A model generated the notes under the pieces. The model was not told the origin of the DNA, made no database searches, and was given only the letters and a program-made list of their open reading frames with translations. The translations under genes and the position numbers were made by a program. From Pseudobutyrivibrio sp. (GTDB lineage: Bacteria > Bacillota > Clostridia > Lachnospirales > Lachnospiraceae), in NCBI RefSeq assembly GCF_015057185.1, contig NZ_SVEV01000026.1:1-53726 (forward strand): DNA of 53,726 bases, given 5' to 3'. This document shows, in pieces, positions 1-8,759 of the stretch; the stretch's first letter is position 1; each line of letters starts with the position of its first letter.

Positions 1-409
1 TTTTTGTTTTTTCTTTTTTTACTTCTTTATTTTTAGATTTTTTTGAAGAAGCTTCTTGCCCATTTGAAGTTTCTTTTTTTATAGGTTCCTTCTCTTGGGT
101 AGAATTATCTATGACCTGATTATCTGATGAAGGCTCATCGCCATCCAACGAATAAACCTTTGGAATATCATTTGAATTGAATGATTCTACGGTAATCAGA
201 TTCTGATATAACTGAGAAAGAAACCCCATTCCAATCTCAGTTGAAAACAGCCTTTGATTTATAAGCTTTTTATAAATCTGAAGAACTTCAGTTTCGTCAG
301 CAGTCTTTATTTGAGCAAGAATATACTCTACTGCTTTAAGTTCTTTGGCCGCCTTTTTGGCGCTTTCTTCGTCGCTAAAGATATACCCACCAATGTTATA
401 TTTCGCCAT
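1..409 (-). CDS. Hypothetical protein, 3' part cut off by the window edge
   Basis: I do not recognise this protein. The reading frame opens at an ATG at 407-409, preceded by an AGGAAA ribosome site, and runs without a stop to the left edge, giving 136 visible codons. Residues 1-100 look globular, mixed helical and soluble, starting MAKYNIGGYIF. From about residue 105 the sequence becomes a low-complexity tail rich in Lys, Glu, Ser and Asn that continues off the window. There is no signal peptide or membrane segment. It is transcribed divergently from the endonuclease/phosphatase-family gene at 614. The open frame, start and ribosome site make it a real gene, but its function and length are unknown. 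Confidence 0.75.
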   Translation of the reverse strand, partial: MAKYNIGGYIFSDEESAKKAAKELKAVEYILAQIKTADETEVLQIYKKLINQRLFSTEIGMGFLSQLYQNLITVESFNSNDIPKVYSLDGDEPSSDNQVIDNSTQEKEPIKKETSNGQEASSKKSKNKEVKKEKTK

Positions 410-549
410 ATCTTTTTCCTGATTATTATATATGTTTATTTTAGCAATTTTGTATAGAAAAATCTATTAATATCTTTAAATTTTTAGTTTAATTCCAAAT
501 AATTGATAAATATATGGAATATAGTATCCTGTTAACCTGTTACAAATCC

Positions 550-577
550 TTGAAATAAGGGTGCCTTATGGTAAAAT
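550..577 (+). promoter_or_regulatory. Predicted sigma-A promoter for the 614 gene
   Basis: TTGAAA at 550-555 and TAAAAT at 572-577 are separated by 16 bp. A TG at 569-570 forms an extended -10. The expected start of transcription is near 584, about 30 bases before the coding start. Confidence 0.6.
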
Positions 578-613
578 AATTAGGCAAAATTCGAATAAAG
601 AAAGGAATTCATC

Positions 614-1696
614 TTGAAAAAAATACTTAAGCTTATTCTTTCTATTTTCATTATTATTCTACTAGTAGTTATCGGCTATTTAGCCTATGTATTTATCTCT
701 TATCAAAGAATTGAAGATAATTTACCATTGGATGTAGAATCTAAGGGTGCTCCATCTTCATCAATATCCACTGAAACCAATTATCGAATAGCATCAAATA
801 ATATTGGTTTTGGCGCATACCAGGATACATTCTCCTTCTTTATGGATGGTGGAACAGAATCTTGGGCCTTCTCTAAAGAAGATGTAATCAACAACACAAC
901 AGGCTTAATTGAAAATATCAAATCATTAAATCCTGATTTTATCATCCTGCAGGAAGTTGATGTAGACTCTACTCGCAGCTACCATGTAGATGAAGCAGCA
1001 CTGATGATTGATTCACTTTCTAAGCAATATGATGATTTTTCATATACCTTTGCTTGTAATTATGACAGCCCATTTTTAATGTATCCACTTACTCAGCCTC
1101 ATGGAAAATCCAAGGCTGGATTGCTTACCATAAGCACTGCAACAATCACTGATTCCATCAGACGTTCCCTTCCTATTGATGAAGGAATCACAAAGGTTTT
1201 GGATTTGGATAGATGCTATTCCAAAAATCGTATACCTGTAGACAATGGAAAGGAACTTGTAATCTACAACGTACATCTTTCTGCTTACAACAAAAATCCA
1301 GAGACATCTGAATACCAGCTAAAAATGCTTAATGAAGACATGTTAGCCGAAGCAGAGTCGGGAAACTATGTAATCGCCGGTGGCGATATGAACAAGGATT
1401 TATTAGGCGACTCATCAAAGTACTTCGGTGTAAATGGCGTATCTGTTAACTGGGCCGTAGCCTTTCCAACAGAACTACTAGATGATGAATTCACTCTTGT
1501 TGCCCCATTTGATGAATCAAATCCTGTTCCAACATGTCGAAATGCAGACATGCCTTATTGTGAAGAAGACTTCGTATTAACATTAGATGGCTTTATAGTT
1601 TCTTCTAATGTAGAGGTTGTAGAGTCTAATGTATTAGATTTACAGTTTAAATACTCAGATCACAACCCAGTTTATATGGATTTCATTCTCAAATAA
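614..1696 (+). CDS. Membrane-anchored endonuclease/exonuclease/phosphatase family protein
   Basis: This 360-residue protein has one N-terminal membrane segment (about 7-29), a short Ser/Thr-rich linker, and an extracellular EEP-fold hydrolase domain (about 57-360). Family landmarks are the metal-binding Glu in LQEVD (E114), a His in NVHLSAY (H221), the GGDMN motif (D258, N260) and the C-terminal SDHNPV motif (348-353). These are the catalytic positions of the DNase I / sphingomyelinase / inositol phosphatase superfamily, so it is probably an active metal-dependent phosphoesterase. The substrate cannot be told from sequence. The start is TTG at 614, eight bases behind an AAAGGAAT ribosome site; no nearer ATG fits. 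Its stop codon directly abuts the stop of the convergent gene at 1697. Confidence 0.85.
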   Translation: MKKILKLILSIFIIILLVVIGYLAYVFISYQRIEDNLPLDVESKGAPSSSISTETNYRIASNNIGFGAYQDTFSFFMDGGTESWAFSKEDVINNTTGLIENIKSLNPDFIILQEVDVDSTRSYHVDEAALMIDSLSKQYDDFSYTFACNYDSPFLMYPLTQPHGKSKAGLLTISTATITDSIRRSLPIDEGITKVLDLDRCYSKNRIPVDNGKELVIYNVHLSAYNKNPETSEYQLKMLNEDMLAEAESGNYVIAGGDMNKDLLGDSSKYFGVNGVSVNWAVAFPTELLDDEFTLVAPFDESNPVPTCRNADMPYCEEDFVLTLDGFIVSSNVEVVESNVLDLQFKYSDHNPVYMDFILK

Positions 1697-2902
1697 TCAA
1701 GCATTTATTTGGCCATTTCTAGAGCTAGTACCACAAAGCTTGTCCACTGATTTGATGATTTCTTGTATTTCAGGTAGATAGTGCTCATGTTCAACCATGA
1801 GTCTATCTATCTCATCTCTTTCTTCTTGAACAATTCTTCTATGATCTTCTATTCTATCTCTGATTTTTTTACGACGAGTAACCAGTCTATGCCTACATTC
1901 AGCCATATCATGCCTATCAATTAAAGCGTTAACCTGATTAAGCCAAATTTTGTCATCGGCAAGTCCTATTTCCCCAAGGATTCTCTCTAATTTGTCATTA
2001 TAGAATTCCAAATCGTAATTGTTTTGAATATACCTCTGCTGGTCTCTAACCTTGTCCTGATACTGCTCCCATACATATTGTAGCTCCGTGGCAGTTTTCA
2101 CATGATATTTATCCTTGGTGTATTCGATAGCGTTTGTAACATTTACATATTTCATTCGTTCAACATTAAGAACACTAATTGCTTGGTTCAAATGAACAAT
2201 GGCAACTCTATTGCCCTTTACTATGTAATTTTGTCTAAGGAAAATGATAAATCCGCAAGCAGCACAGATAAACAAAACTATATACGCCCAAATAGAAATA
2301 TCCGTATTTGCGGTGTTGTACATTACAAAAAGCAATATCAACAAAGTTGTAAACGAAGTCATGATTACCATTGCCATTTTTTTGAAAAGCTTAGCCTGCT
2401 CTTGGAGTTCTTCTCGTTCTATCTCCCAACGACTTTTCTCGCCCTCTAAATATGACAAATTTCTTTTGAGCTTACTTTGGTAGATTTCATTATCAATATA
2501 CCTATTGATTATCTCAGGCATGTCTGCCTCATCTGAAGAAATAACCTCGAACTGTTCTTCAGTTATATTTCTTTTTATATCCTTGGCGTTAGTGAGATTT
2601 TCCTCAAGCTCACATATTTTTGCTGCAGTTCCTCGAAGATTCTTTGCCTTATCCTTTGGAAGATTTTCAAGAGCCTTAATATCATTAAGATACTGAGTAA
2701 CAACTCTGTACTCTGTTTTTTGTCGTTCCATTTCCTTGGTTGAAGCAATGATTTGCTCACAGGAATCAAGAATATATCGTTCTAGTTTCTTTGGATTCCA
2801 TGTGTCAATTCCTTCGATTTGAGAATAGACTCTATTAAAGGCGTCATCAATTTTAGCCGCCTTCATTTCTTTTTTCTTCTTACGATTTGTAAATAAACCC
2901 AT
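1697..2902 (-). CDS. Coiled-coil protein with two central membrane segments, last gene of the DUF5716/5717-type operon
   Basis: A 401-residue protein of unknown function. A basic start (KKKKEMKAAK) leads into a long helical, charged region with coiled-coil character (about 15-175). Two membrane helices follow at about 177-195 and 203-222, joined by a short loop, then a second helical/coiled-coil region to the end. Both coiled-coil arms should therefore face the cytoplasm. The start is ATG with a GGGGAG site. It lies 17 bp after the stop of the helical-repeat protein at 2920 and is the last gene of the operon that begins at 8550. I infer that it anchors the operon's other products to the membrane, because it is the only member with membrane segments. 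Confidence 0.8.
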   Translation of the reverse strand: MGLFTNRKKKKEMKAAKIDDAFNRVYSQIEGIDTWNPKKLERYILDSCEQIIASTKEMERQKTEYRVVTQYLNDIKALENLPKDKAKNLRGTAAKICELEENLTNAKDIKRNITEEQFEVISSDEADMPEIINRYIDNEIYQSKLKRNLSYLEGEKSRWEIEREELQEQAKLFKKMAMVIMTSFTTLLILLFVMYNTANTDISIWAYIVLFICAACGFIIFLRQNYIVKGNRVAIVHLNQAISVLNVERMKYVNVTNAIEYTKDKYHVKTATELQYVWEQYQDKVRDQQRYIQNNYDLEFYNDKLERILGEIGLADDKIWLNQVNALIDRHDMAECRHRLVTRRKKIRDRIEDHRRIVQEERDEIDRLMVEHEHYLPEIQEIIKSVDKLCGTSSRNGQINA

Positions 2903-2919
2903 CCCCGTATCTCCCCAGT

Positions 2920-3753
2920 TTAAATTTTACAAAGCTTGATATATTCCTTTTTCCAGCTATTAATAATATTTTCTATTATTTCTTTTGAATTGTCTGTAGC
3001 GGTATCATCATACACCAAATCGTTTACAGCCTTGTCAAAATCAAGAATTTGCTCATTATTTGAGGCAGTCAAAACAATGTTTTCTACCTCTAAAACATCT
3101 TCTGATGAAACCTGATATTTTTTAACGTATTCTTCAAATCCTTCTGGGCTGCCTAAACATTTATTGGCATACAAAAGACAATACAACGTCTGCTTTTTTC
3201 TATTGCGTTTGTATCCCTCATCAAAGCATTTAATAGCTTCGTCAAAAAGGAATAGCTTAGCAAAAGCGCAGCCCAAATTGTGGTATACATCACCTTCTAT
3301 AGCAGATGGTAATTGCTTAACTAAATCGTCTGCAAGCAATGTCTCATATTCGTAAATGGCATCCACAAGCTTGTTTGATGCCATAAGTCTATCGGCCCTG
3401 ATTTTACGTCTCTCAGATTCAGATTTATTTTCAAAGGTTGAGATTATAGCAAGTGCATCCTTTATCTCTTTGTTTGAGGAATAGCCATTTGAGCCTAAAA
3501 TATGTCCTATGAAAATGTGAAGCGGTGCATTACTTTGAACTAAGCCTAAAAGCTCCTTTGCAAGATTAGGATTTTTAAGTTCTCTACCAATCCAATTACA
3601 TAGCTCTGGATTCATCATTTTAGAAGAAAGCAGGTATACATTGTTTAGAATGTAATAACTAAGCTCTTCTAAAGAATAAACATTAAGAGATGCCTCTTCT
3701 ATGTAGTATGGCGAAGCCGCTATTGAATTTTTGCAATAAATTAATGTACTCAT
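2920..3753 (-). CDS. Tetratricopeptide-like helical-repeat protein
   Basis: A 277-residue soluble protein made of paired helices. The clearest TPR-like repeat is around residues 145-200, with the pattern YHNLGCAFAKLFLFDEAIKCFDEGYKRN. The N-terminal half carries a conserved-looking helical segment with YYIEEASLNVYSLEELSYYI. There is no catalytic motif, signal peptide or membrane segment. The start is ATG with an AGGTG site. It is the third gene of the minus-strand operon, 7 bp after the Hsp70-like gene. TPR proteins usually hold protein partners together, so an adaptor role for the neighbouring ATPase is reasonable but inferred. Confidence 0.8.
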   Translation of the reverse strand: MSTLIYCKNSIAASPYYIEEASLNVYSLEELSYYILNNVYLLSSKMMNPELCNWIGRELKNPNLAKELLGLVQSNAPLHIFIGHILGSNGYSSNKEIKDALAIISTFENKSESERRKIRADRLMASNKLVDAIYEYETLLADDLVKQLPSAIEGDVYHNLGCAFAKLFLFDEAIKCFDEGYKRNRKKQTLYCLLYANKCLGSPEGFEEYVKKYQVSSEDVLEVENIVLTASNNEQILDFDKAVNDLVYDDTATDNSKEIIENIINSWKKEYIKLCKI

Positions 3754-3760
3754 AAAACAC

Positions 3761-4996
3761 CTACTTAATGGATATTACGTGCTCCCATTTTTTACCTGAA
3801 GCTGGTGAGATTTCTCCAAAGCCTAAATCTGTAATAGAAATGGCAACAGCCACATCAGATACAGGACTTGCTTCGATTCTAAGTCTAGTAGTACGGTTTT
3901 CCCTCTTTGGCAAATCCGTTAGCTCTAAGACTTCGGTGTGAGCCTCTCTTGATTCTGGTCTCTGGATAAAAAACTCTATCTCAGGCTCACCATCAAGGAT
4001 GACCTCACATTCTCCCTTTACATCGTACCAGCTTTCACCGGCATCGATTAATGTGAAGAATTTCATTACATTATTATCTAAAATTTTAATTGATAGATTT
4101 AGTTTTAAATCGTTATCACCTATAAATACAAATGGCCAATCTCTTTTTCCATCCTTGGTATAGCCAGCATAGCAAGCTCCCTTTGAATAAAGGTTTTTAC
4201 CGAGAAATACTTTACGGCCTTTGCATAGCCTTGTAAGAGACGACTTCATCCAATCTCCATCAAAGCCATCACCCACAAGGTATACTGCCGAGAATAGATT
4301 ATTACCAATTGTTCTAGTAATAATATCATCAAAAAGCTCATCTCGATTGTCTGTAATATCTCCATGATTACATACATCAAGTGTAACCAGCTGTGGTCTA
4401 GTGCTTTGATTGCGATTTAATAAGCAGGAGACCACATTGGTGCCGCTATAATCAAACAATGCTACATTGTATAAGAATAGTTCTGGTTTCTGGGAAAGAG
4501 CATAATGATAAAAGCATTCGTTTCTATCAATTAGCATCAAACGCTTAGTGTCTATTTCAAGCATAGATGCCACATAATTCATCAGCTCCATAACCTCTAA
4601 GCTCACTGATTCCACGCATATAACCAGCTTTGCAACTGTATCCATGGCAGCCATAGGGCCAGGAATTGAAAAAATCTTTTTTAAGAAAATAACAAGTAAC
4701 TGTCTAGCTTCATAGCTGGTATTGTCAACGAAGACTGTCTCATTTTTCAAGGCAGCCAAAAACAGATTATCAACTAGTACTGCCTCTTTTGTGCGGCTGC
4801 GTTTTATGGCTTCATCACCGAAAAACCACTGTCCCATACCAACCTTTTTTGCTAGTACAGTCGGAATGGAATAGCTCTCTTCCCCCAATACAGTACTAAC
4901 TGTGGCTGGCTCTGGCATATCTGCCCTATAGACACTGACTACAGTGTATTTTGAACTTATATCTATTCCTAAATATGCAGCCTCTGAACTACTCAT
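3761..4996 (-). CDS. Hsp70/actin-like ATPase-fold protein (DUF5716-like)
   Basis: This 411-residue protein begins with a phosphate-1 loop of the Hsp70/actin superfamily (LGIDISSKYTVVSVY, about 9-23). A segment resembling the IPS...VGEEA region of DnaK follows (IPTVLAKK...WFFGDEA, about 44-63). A phosphate-2-like strand is LFDYSGTNVVSCL and an adenosine-like loop is VYLVGDGFDGDWM (about 257-269). After about residue 300 the chain turns into a beta-rich domain in place of a normal substrate-binding domain. I believe it matches the DUF5716 family, from memory. It is predicted to bind nucleotide, but the degenerate loops leave hydrolysis uncertain. It sits directly downstream of the giant protein, with an AAGGAG site ahead of its ATG. 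Confidence 0.8.
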   Translation of the reverse strand: MSSSEAAYLGIDISSKYTVVSVYRADMPEPATVSTVLGEESYSIPTVLAKKVGMGQWFFGDEAIKRSRTKEAVLVDNLFLAALKNETVFVDNTSYEARQLLVIFLKKIFSIPGPMAAMDTVAKLVICVESVSLEVMELMNYVASMLEIDTKRLMLIDRNECFYHYALSQKPELFLYNVALFDYSGTNVVSCLLNRNQSTRPQLVTLDVCNHGDITDNRDELFDDIITRTIGNNLFSAVYLVGDGFDGDWMKSSLTRLCKGRKVFLGKNLYSKGACYAGYTKDGKRDWPFVFIGDNDLKLNLSIKILDNNVMKFFTLIDAGESWYDVKGECEVILDGEPEIEFFIQRPESREAHTEVLELTDLPKRENRTTRLRIEASPVSDVAVAISITDLGFGEISPASGKKWEHVISIK

Positions 4997-5016
4997 ATAA
5001 CTCCTTAAACATCAAA

Positions 5017-8000
5017 TTAAAGTATCGAAAAAATATTGTTTGTAACAGTTTGTAAGCCTTGATATTTTTTCATGCTGGTAGCAAGTTCATTAAGCTCTCC
5101 ATATAGATTATGGCGAGAAATATCATTCATCAAAGCATAACGGCCTTTTGTCTTTTCTAATTCATCACTAGCCACGAAAGTGTCGCTCTTGATTGGATCC
5201 TCGGAAATCTCATCGCAGTATATTTGGTACTCAAGCTGATCTCCGTAGAAAAGAATAAACTGTTTAACATATAATCCATCATACATTTCAATCATGTCCT
5301 CTTCTATTTCAGGACCATTATTAATCGAATATACGATGGTAACTGGAAGTCTAGAATCACTATTAAATTCTATAAAGTGTTTATCATAAAGATGATATTT
5401 GATTTTAAGCTTGTCATTGCAATTAACAAAGAAACCAAAATACTGATTTCTAAGAATTGCGTCAGCCAGTAATATATCAAGCATTTCTAAATCGTCATCA
5501 TCTAAATCTTTGTTTGTGCACAGATATTTTAAAAGGGCAACTCTCATACTCTCATTAACAGGCTGTGCCTTTTTATATCTGTTGTAAATGTATGAGAATA
5601 TTAATTCTGGAATATCCTCACCCTTTGAAAGATATGCATGAGCCTCATAAGTAAGGAATGCCTCAACAATCATTTTGTTATTGCGGCGGGATGCATAAGC
5701 TTCAAAAATATCCATAATGCCATCTGGCAGAAAATCTCTGTAAAGTACCTGAGTGATTATGCGCTCAGCAAACTCGACAACATCTTCACCCTTTTCATAG
5801 GCATGATTAAAAATTTTCATCAAGGTCTTTGTTGGGCCAACATAAAAGCGAATCAAATAGCGAATCATATCGCCGTGGCAATAGCCCTTTTCTACCAATG
5901 ATGCAACCATCAGAATCAAGAAATCGTCAGCTTTGCTAGTATCCTGATTAATAATAAACTGACACAGCTTTGTTGCAATTTCAGGCTTAAGCATAGTTGC
6001 ATTAGTATGTTTAATCATGTAGAAAGCTTCTTCATATTTGCTTCTATATATAAAGGTTTCAAGAACCGATGCAATAATTTCAGCATTAAGTGCCTTTAAA
6101 TCTGCATCATTCATGAAATGCTTTTCTATTAGCGCTTCTCTATCATGAAGCTTAAGAATATTAATTATCTTTGGATAAAGCTTTCTAAGATAATCAGGGG
6201 ACAACTGGTTAGAATTAAGCAGAAGCTCTGCCTCTTCTAATGCCTTTTCATTGTCAGGCTGAATCTCTTTATCTCCATCAAAGTCCATAAGTGTATATGG
6301 CAAGTTGATTGACGTAAGATTTTTTAGATTGCCCATGTAAGCTTCTGGATGAATGATATCCTCAAGAAGATATGCTTCATCATCCACAAATAAGTAGCCC
6401 TTGCTATCCTCTAGGAAAATAACACCATCCTTACCAATATAATTAAAATAAGCTCTATGATCATTAATATTGGCAATAGTTGGTAATTTGAACTCATCCT
6501 GATATAAGAAAATCCTGCGCACATCAGAGCTAATAACAGCAATTTTCTTTTTAAAGCTAAGCTCCGAAATAAGTCTAGCAACTTCATTATCAAAGATTCC
6601 CATTTCCATGAGACGCTGATAGCAAACTGCAAGATTATCATCTAATTTGCCCATACGAAGCTGTTCCAAGGAAAATATCTCAATGGCAGACTCATATTGC
6701 TCATAGGTGTCAGGATCCTCGTCCTTGTGTAAAACAATATTTGCATAAAGCAAAGCTTTTTTCTCAGAAGTAAGCTCGTTATTATATTTGAAAAACATTG
6801 TAAGAAGCTTTGGTAACCTATCCACTGAATAAAGTGGCAAAGCATCCATATATGCTTCAAACAAACCTGAAATATGAAGATTCTCTTCGATTGCTAATGC
6901 AAACCATTTTATAAAGCTATACTCCATAGTTGGTGCTTTTAAAAGATAGGTAACAATAGCTAAAAGGAATCTAGGATCAGGGTAAATATCATAGCAGTCG
7001 CTTAGTATTGGCAATACCATTGGGTTAAAATTATGCTCTGTCTCAAGCACGTGAACCATTTGGATTGCAATATTTTTAGAAAGCGCTTTCTTTTTCCTAG
7101 CCCAGTTAAGAACCTTTACATTCAAGTCGTCAAAGTTTGCAATCATGTAAGGATCCTGCAGGAAAATAGAATAGACTTCTATGTATAGTAGTGGTGAATC
7201 ATATCCGGTATTAATCCACTCGGCAATATCTCTAAGCTTTGAAGCAGGATTTTTTATGTACTCAGTTCTAAGGAACAAAAGGAACCAAAAAATCCTAACA
7301 TCATCAGGGTGCTCTCTAAATATACCTTCAATATTTTCTGTAAGTCTGTCCACGTAGTCTTCTTCGCGCTCTATTAAAGTGCAAATGTAGAGTAAAAATG
7401 CCCACTCACAGCTACCCTTGTCCTCAATGGTACGCTTCAAGTCCTGGATAATCCAAAGAGCCTCTTGCTTTTGATTATTTGTTACATAAAGTAGTGCCTT
7501 CATGAGAAGAACAAAATTGTCATCAGAAAAATCATTTTCTAATGAATCTAATAATTCTAGAGTCCTAGTAGACCACTGATTTGCAGTGATATTACGTAAA
7601 CGGAAGTCCTCATATAAACGACATGCTTTCAGCTTTGCAATATTTGTTTTATGGGACTGGGACTCTAAAGTCTCCCCTTCTTTGAGGCATGTGGCCATAA
7701 TAGTAATTTCTTTGTGAATATCTCTATAATCAAAAGAAATCTTGGCATAGTTTGTGCCTGCATGCATTTTTTCTTTATGAACATAATAGTTTAAGGTAAA
7801 AATAGAACCCAAGAAGAAATCATTAGTGATATGAGTCCTATCGATAGAAACAAAATCAGCATCACAGCTGACCTCAATATCAATATATCCCCATGTAGAA
7901 CGGGATAATTCTATCTCCCCTTTGACATTCTCATTTATCTCATAATATTTATCGCAACGCTCCTCAAGATCAAAAGTCATTTTCTCCTTGAAGCCGCAAG

Positions 8001-8550
8001 AAACCAAAAACTCATCTACGTTAATTGCAGATATAGGAGCTGATTTAAAGCCTCGGTAAAGCAATCGGGTACGTTTGTCTAGACCTTCGATAAAAGCACC
8101 AAATCTATCTGAATAAAATAGACTTACTGCTTCAGAAAATCGATTCTGGGCAAAATCCGCGTAATCCTTAAGTTCTTTGATTTCGCCTGTGGAGGTCATA
8201 AGTGGCTGTTTGCAATAAGTAATGGTAAATGGGATGTATTTTTCGTATCCAACAGCAACTACTACAAAATCTCCAGATAGCTCCTCCCCTACTTTGAAGT
8301 TGTAATCATCTACACTATAGTTAATTTTGACATTTACACTGTCAAATAATGGCTCCTCTAACTTGATGTAAGGATTGGTGCAATATACAACGCCTCGAAT
8401 CTTTACATTGTTATTGCTTTTGAAGCTTAATGTGCCATTAAATTTCTCTCCAATGAAGCATGTCTCATTAATTTGTTCAACTTCGAAATCTATATTTGGT
8501 TTTAAGTCTCCGAATTTATCCTCAGAAATCCGATAGATTCTCTTTCTCAA
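5017..8550 (-). CDS. Giant helical-repeat scaffold protein (DUF5717-like)
   Basis: A 1177-residue cytoplasmic protein without signal peptide or membrane segment. Residues 1 to about 290 form two beta-rich, Ig-like modules (for example CFIGEKFNGTLSF and ENVKGEIELSRSTWGYIDIEV). Residues about 300-1020 are almost entirely paired amphipathic helices of TPR/solenoid type, with many Leu, Tyr and acidic residues. Residues about 1030-1177 form a second beta-rich module. I believe this is the DUF5717 family, which has no assigned function. The start is TTG at 8550, behind a GAGGG site; no closer ATG is available. It is the first gene of the operon and has its own promoter and palindromic operator at 8643-8670. 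A scaffold for the adjacent Hsp70-like ATPase is the natural inference. Confidence 0.85.
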   Translation of the reverse strand: MRKRIYRISEDKFGDLKPNIDFEVEQINETCFIGEKFNGTLSFKSNNNVKIRGVVYCTNPYIKLEEPLFDSVNVKINYSVDDYNFKVGEELSGDFVVVAVGYEKYIPFTITYCKQPLMTSTGEIKELKDYADFAQNRFSEAVSLFYSDRFGAFIEGLDKRTRLLYRGFKSAPISAINVDEFLVSCGFKEKMTFDLEERCDKYYEINENVKGEIELSRSTWGYIDIEVSCDADFVSIDRTHITNDFFLGSIFTLNYYVHKEKMHAGTNYAKISFDYRDIHKEITIMATCLKEGETLESQSHKTNIAKLKACRLYEDFRLRNITANQWSTRTLELLDSLENDFSDDNFVLLMKALLYVTNNQKQEALWIIQDLKRTIEDKGSCEWAFLLYICTLIEREEDYVDRLTENIEGIFREHPDDVRIFWFLLFLRTEYIKNPASKLRDIAEWINTGYDSPLLYIEVYSIFLQDPYMIANFDDLNVKVLNWARKKKALSKNIAIQMVHVLETEHNFNPMVLPILSDCYDIYPDPRFLLAIVTYLLKAPTMEYSFIKWFALAIEENLHISGLFEAYMDALPLYSVDRLPKLLTMFFKYNNELTSEKKALLYANIVLHKDEDPDTYEQYESAIEIFSLEQLRMGKLDDNLAVCYQRLMEMGIFDNEVARLISELSFKKKIAVISSDVRRIFLYQDEFKLPTIANINDHRAYFNYIGKDGVIFLEDSKGYLFVDDEAYLLEDIIHPEAYMGNLKNLTSINLPYTLMDFDGDKEIQPDNEKALEEAELLLNSNQLSPDYLRKLYPKIINILKLHDREALIEKHFMNDADLKALNAEIIASVLETFIYRSKYEEAFYMIKHTNATMLKPEIATKLCQFIINQDTSKADDFLILMVASLVEKGYCHGDMIRYLIRFYVGPTKTLMKIFNHAYEKGEDVVEFAERIITQVLYRDFLPDGIMDIFEAYASRRNNKMIVEAFLTYEAHAYLSKGEDIPELIFSYIYNRYKKAQPVNESMRVALLKYLCTNKDLDDDDLEMLDILLADAILRNQYFGFFVNCNDKLKIKYHLYDKHFIEFNSDSRLPVTIVYSINNGPEIEEDMIEMYDGLYVKQFILFYGDQLEYQIYCDEISEDPIKSDTFVASDELEKTKGRYALMNDISRHNLYGELNELATSMKKYQGLQTVTNNIFSIL

Positions 8551-8584
8551 AACTTATTCCCTCTTCAAAAATATAAAAATATGA

Positions 8585-8604
8585 CGATTTTCTGATGAAA
8601 ATCG
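8585..8604 (-). terminator. Leader hairpin followed by U-rich tract, possible attenuator
   Basis: CGATTTTC and GAAAATCG form an 8-bp stem with a 4-base loop in the 5' leader of the 8550 gene. In the minus-strand RNA the stem is followed by TCATATTTTTATATTTTT, which ends just before the ribosome site. The stem is AU-rich, so termination would be weak. It could modulate entry into the operon. Confidence 0.4.
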
Positions 8605-8642
8605 CTATCCTTTGCAGTCTAAACCTAGCATATTCATAATTG

Positions 8643-8670
8643 ATTATAGCACAACATGTTGTGTTTTCAA
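8643..8670 (-). promoter_or_regulatory. Near-consensus promoter with a perfect palindrome filling the spacer
   Basis: On the minus strand TTGAAA (8665-8670) and TATAAT (8643-8648) are separated by 16 bp. Fourteen of those bases (8650-8663) are the perfect palindrome CACAACATGTTGTG. A dimeric repressor bound there would block RNA polymerase directly. The promoter drives the 8550-1697 operon. No copy of this palindrome was noticed elsewhere in the window. Confidence 0.75.
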
Positions 8671-8691
8671 ACTTAATAGCCAACAAACTTA

Positions 8692-8720
8692 TGGATATTT
8701 AGACCCTTAGGTGCTAGAAT
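8692..8720 (+). promoter_or_regulatory. Predicted promoter for the aminotransferase gene
   Basis: TAGAAT at 8715-8720 has a TG at 8712-8713 (extended -10) and a poor -35, TGGATA, at 8692-8697 with 17 bp spacing. It is divergent from the operon promoter, with its -35 about 22 bp from the other -35. A protein bound to the palindrome could affect both. Confidence 0.5.
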
Positions 8721-8759
8721 GATAAAAAACATTATTAGGCATAATTAAGGAGGCATTTC

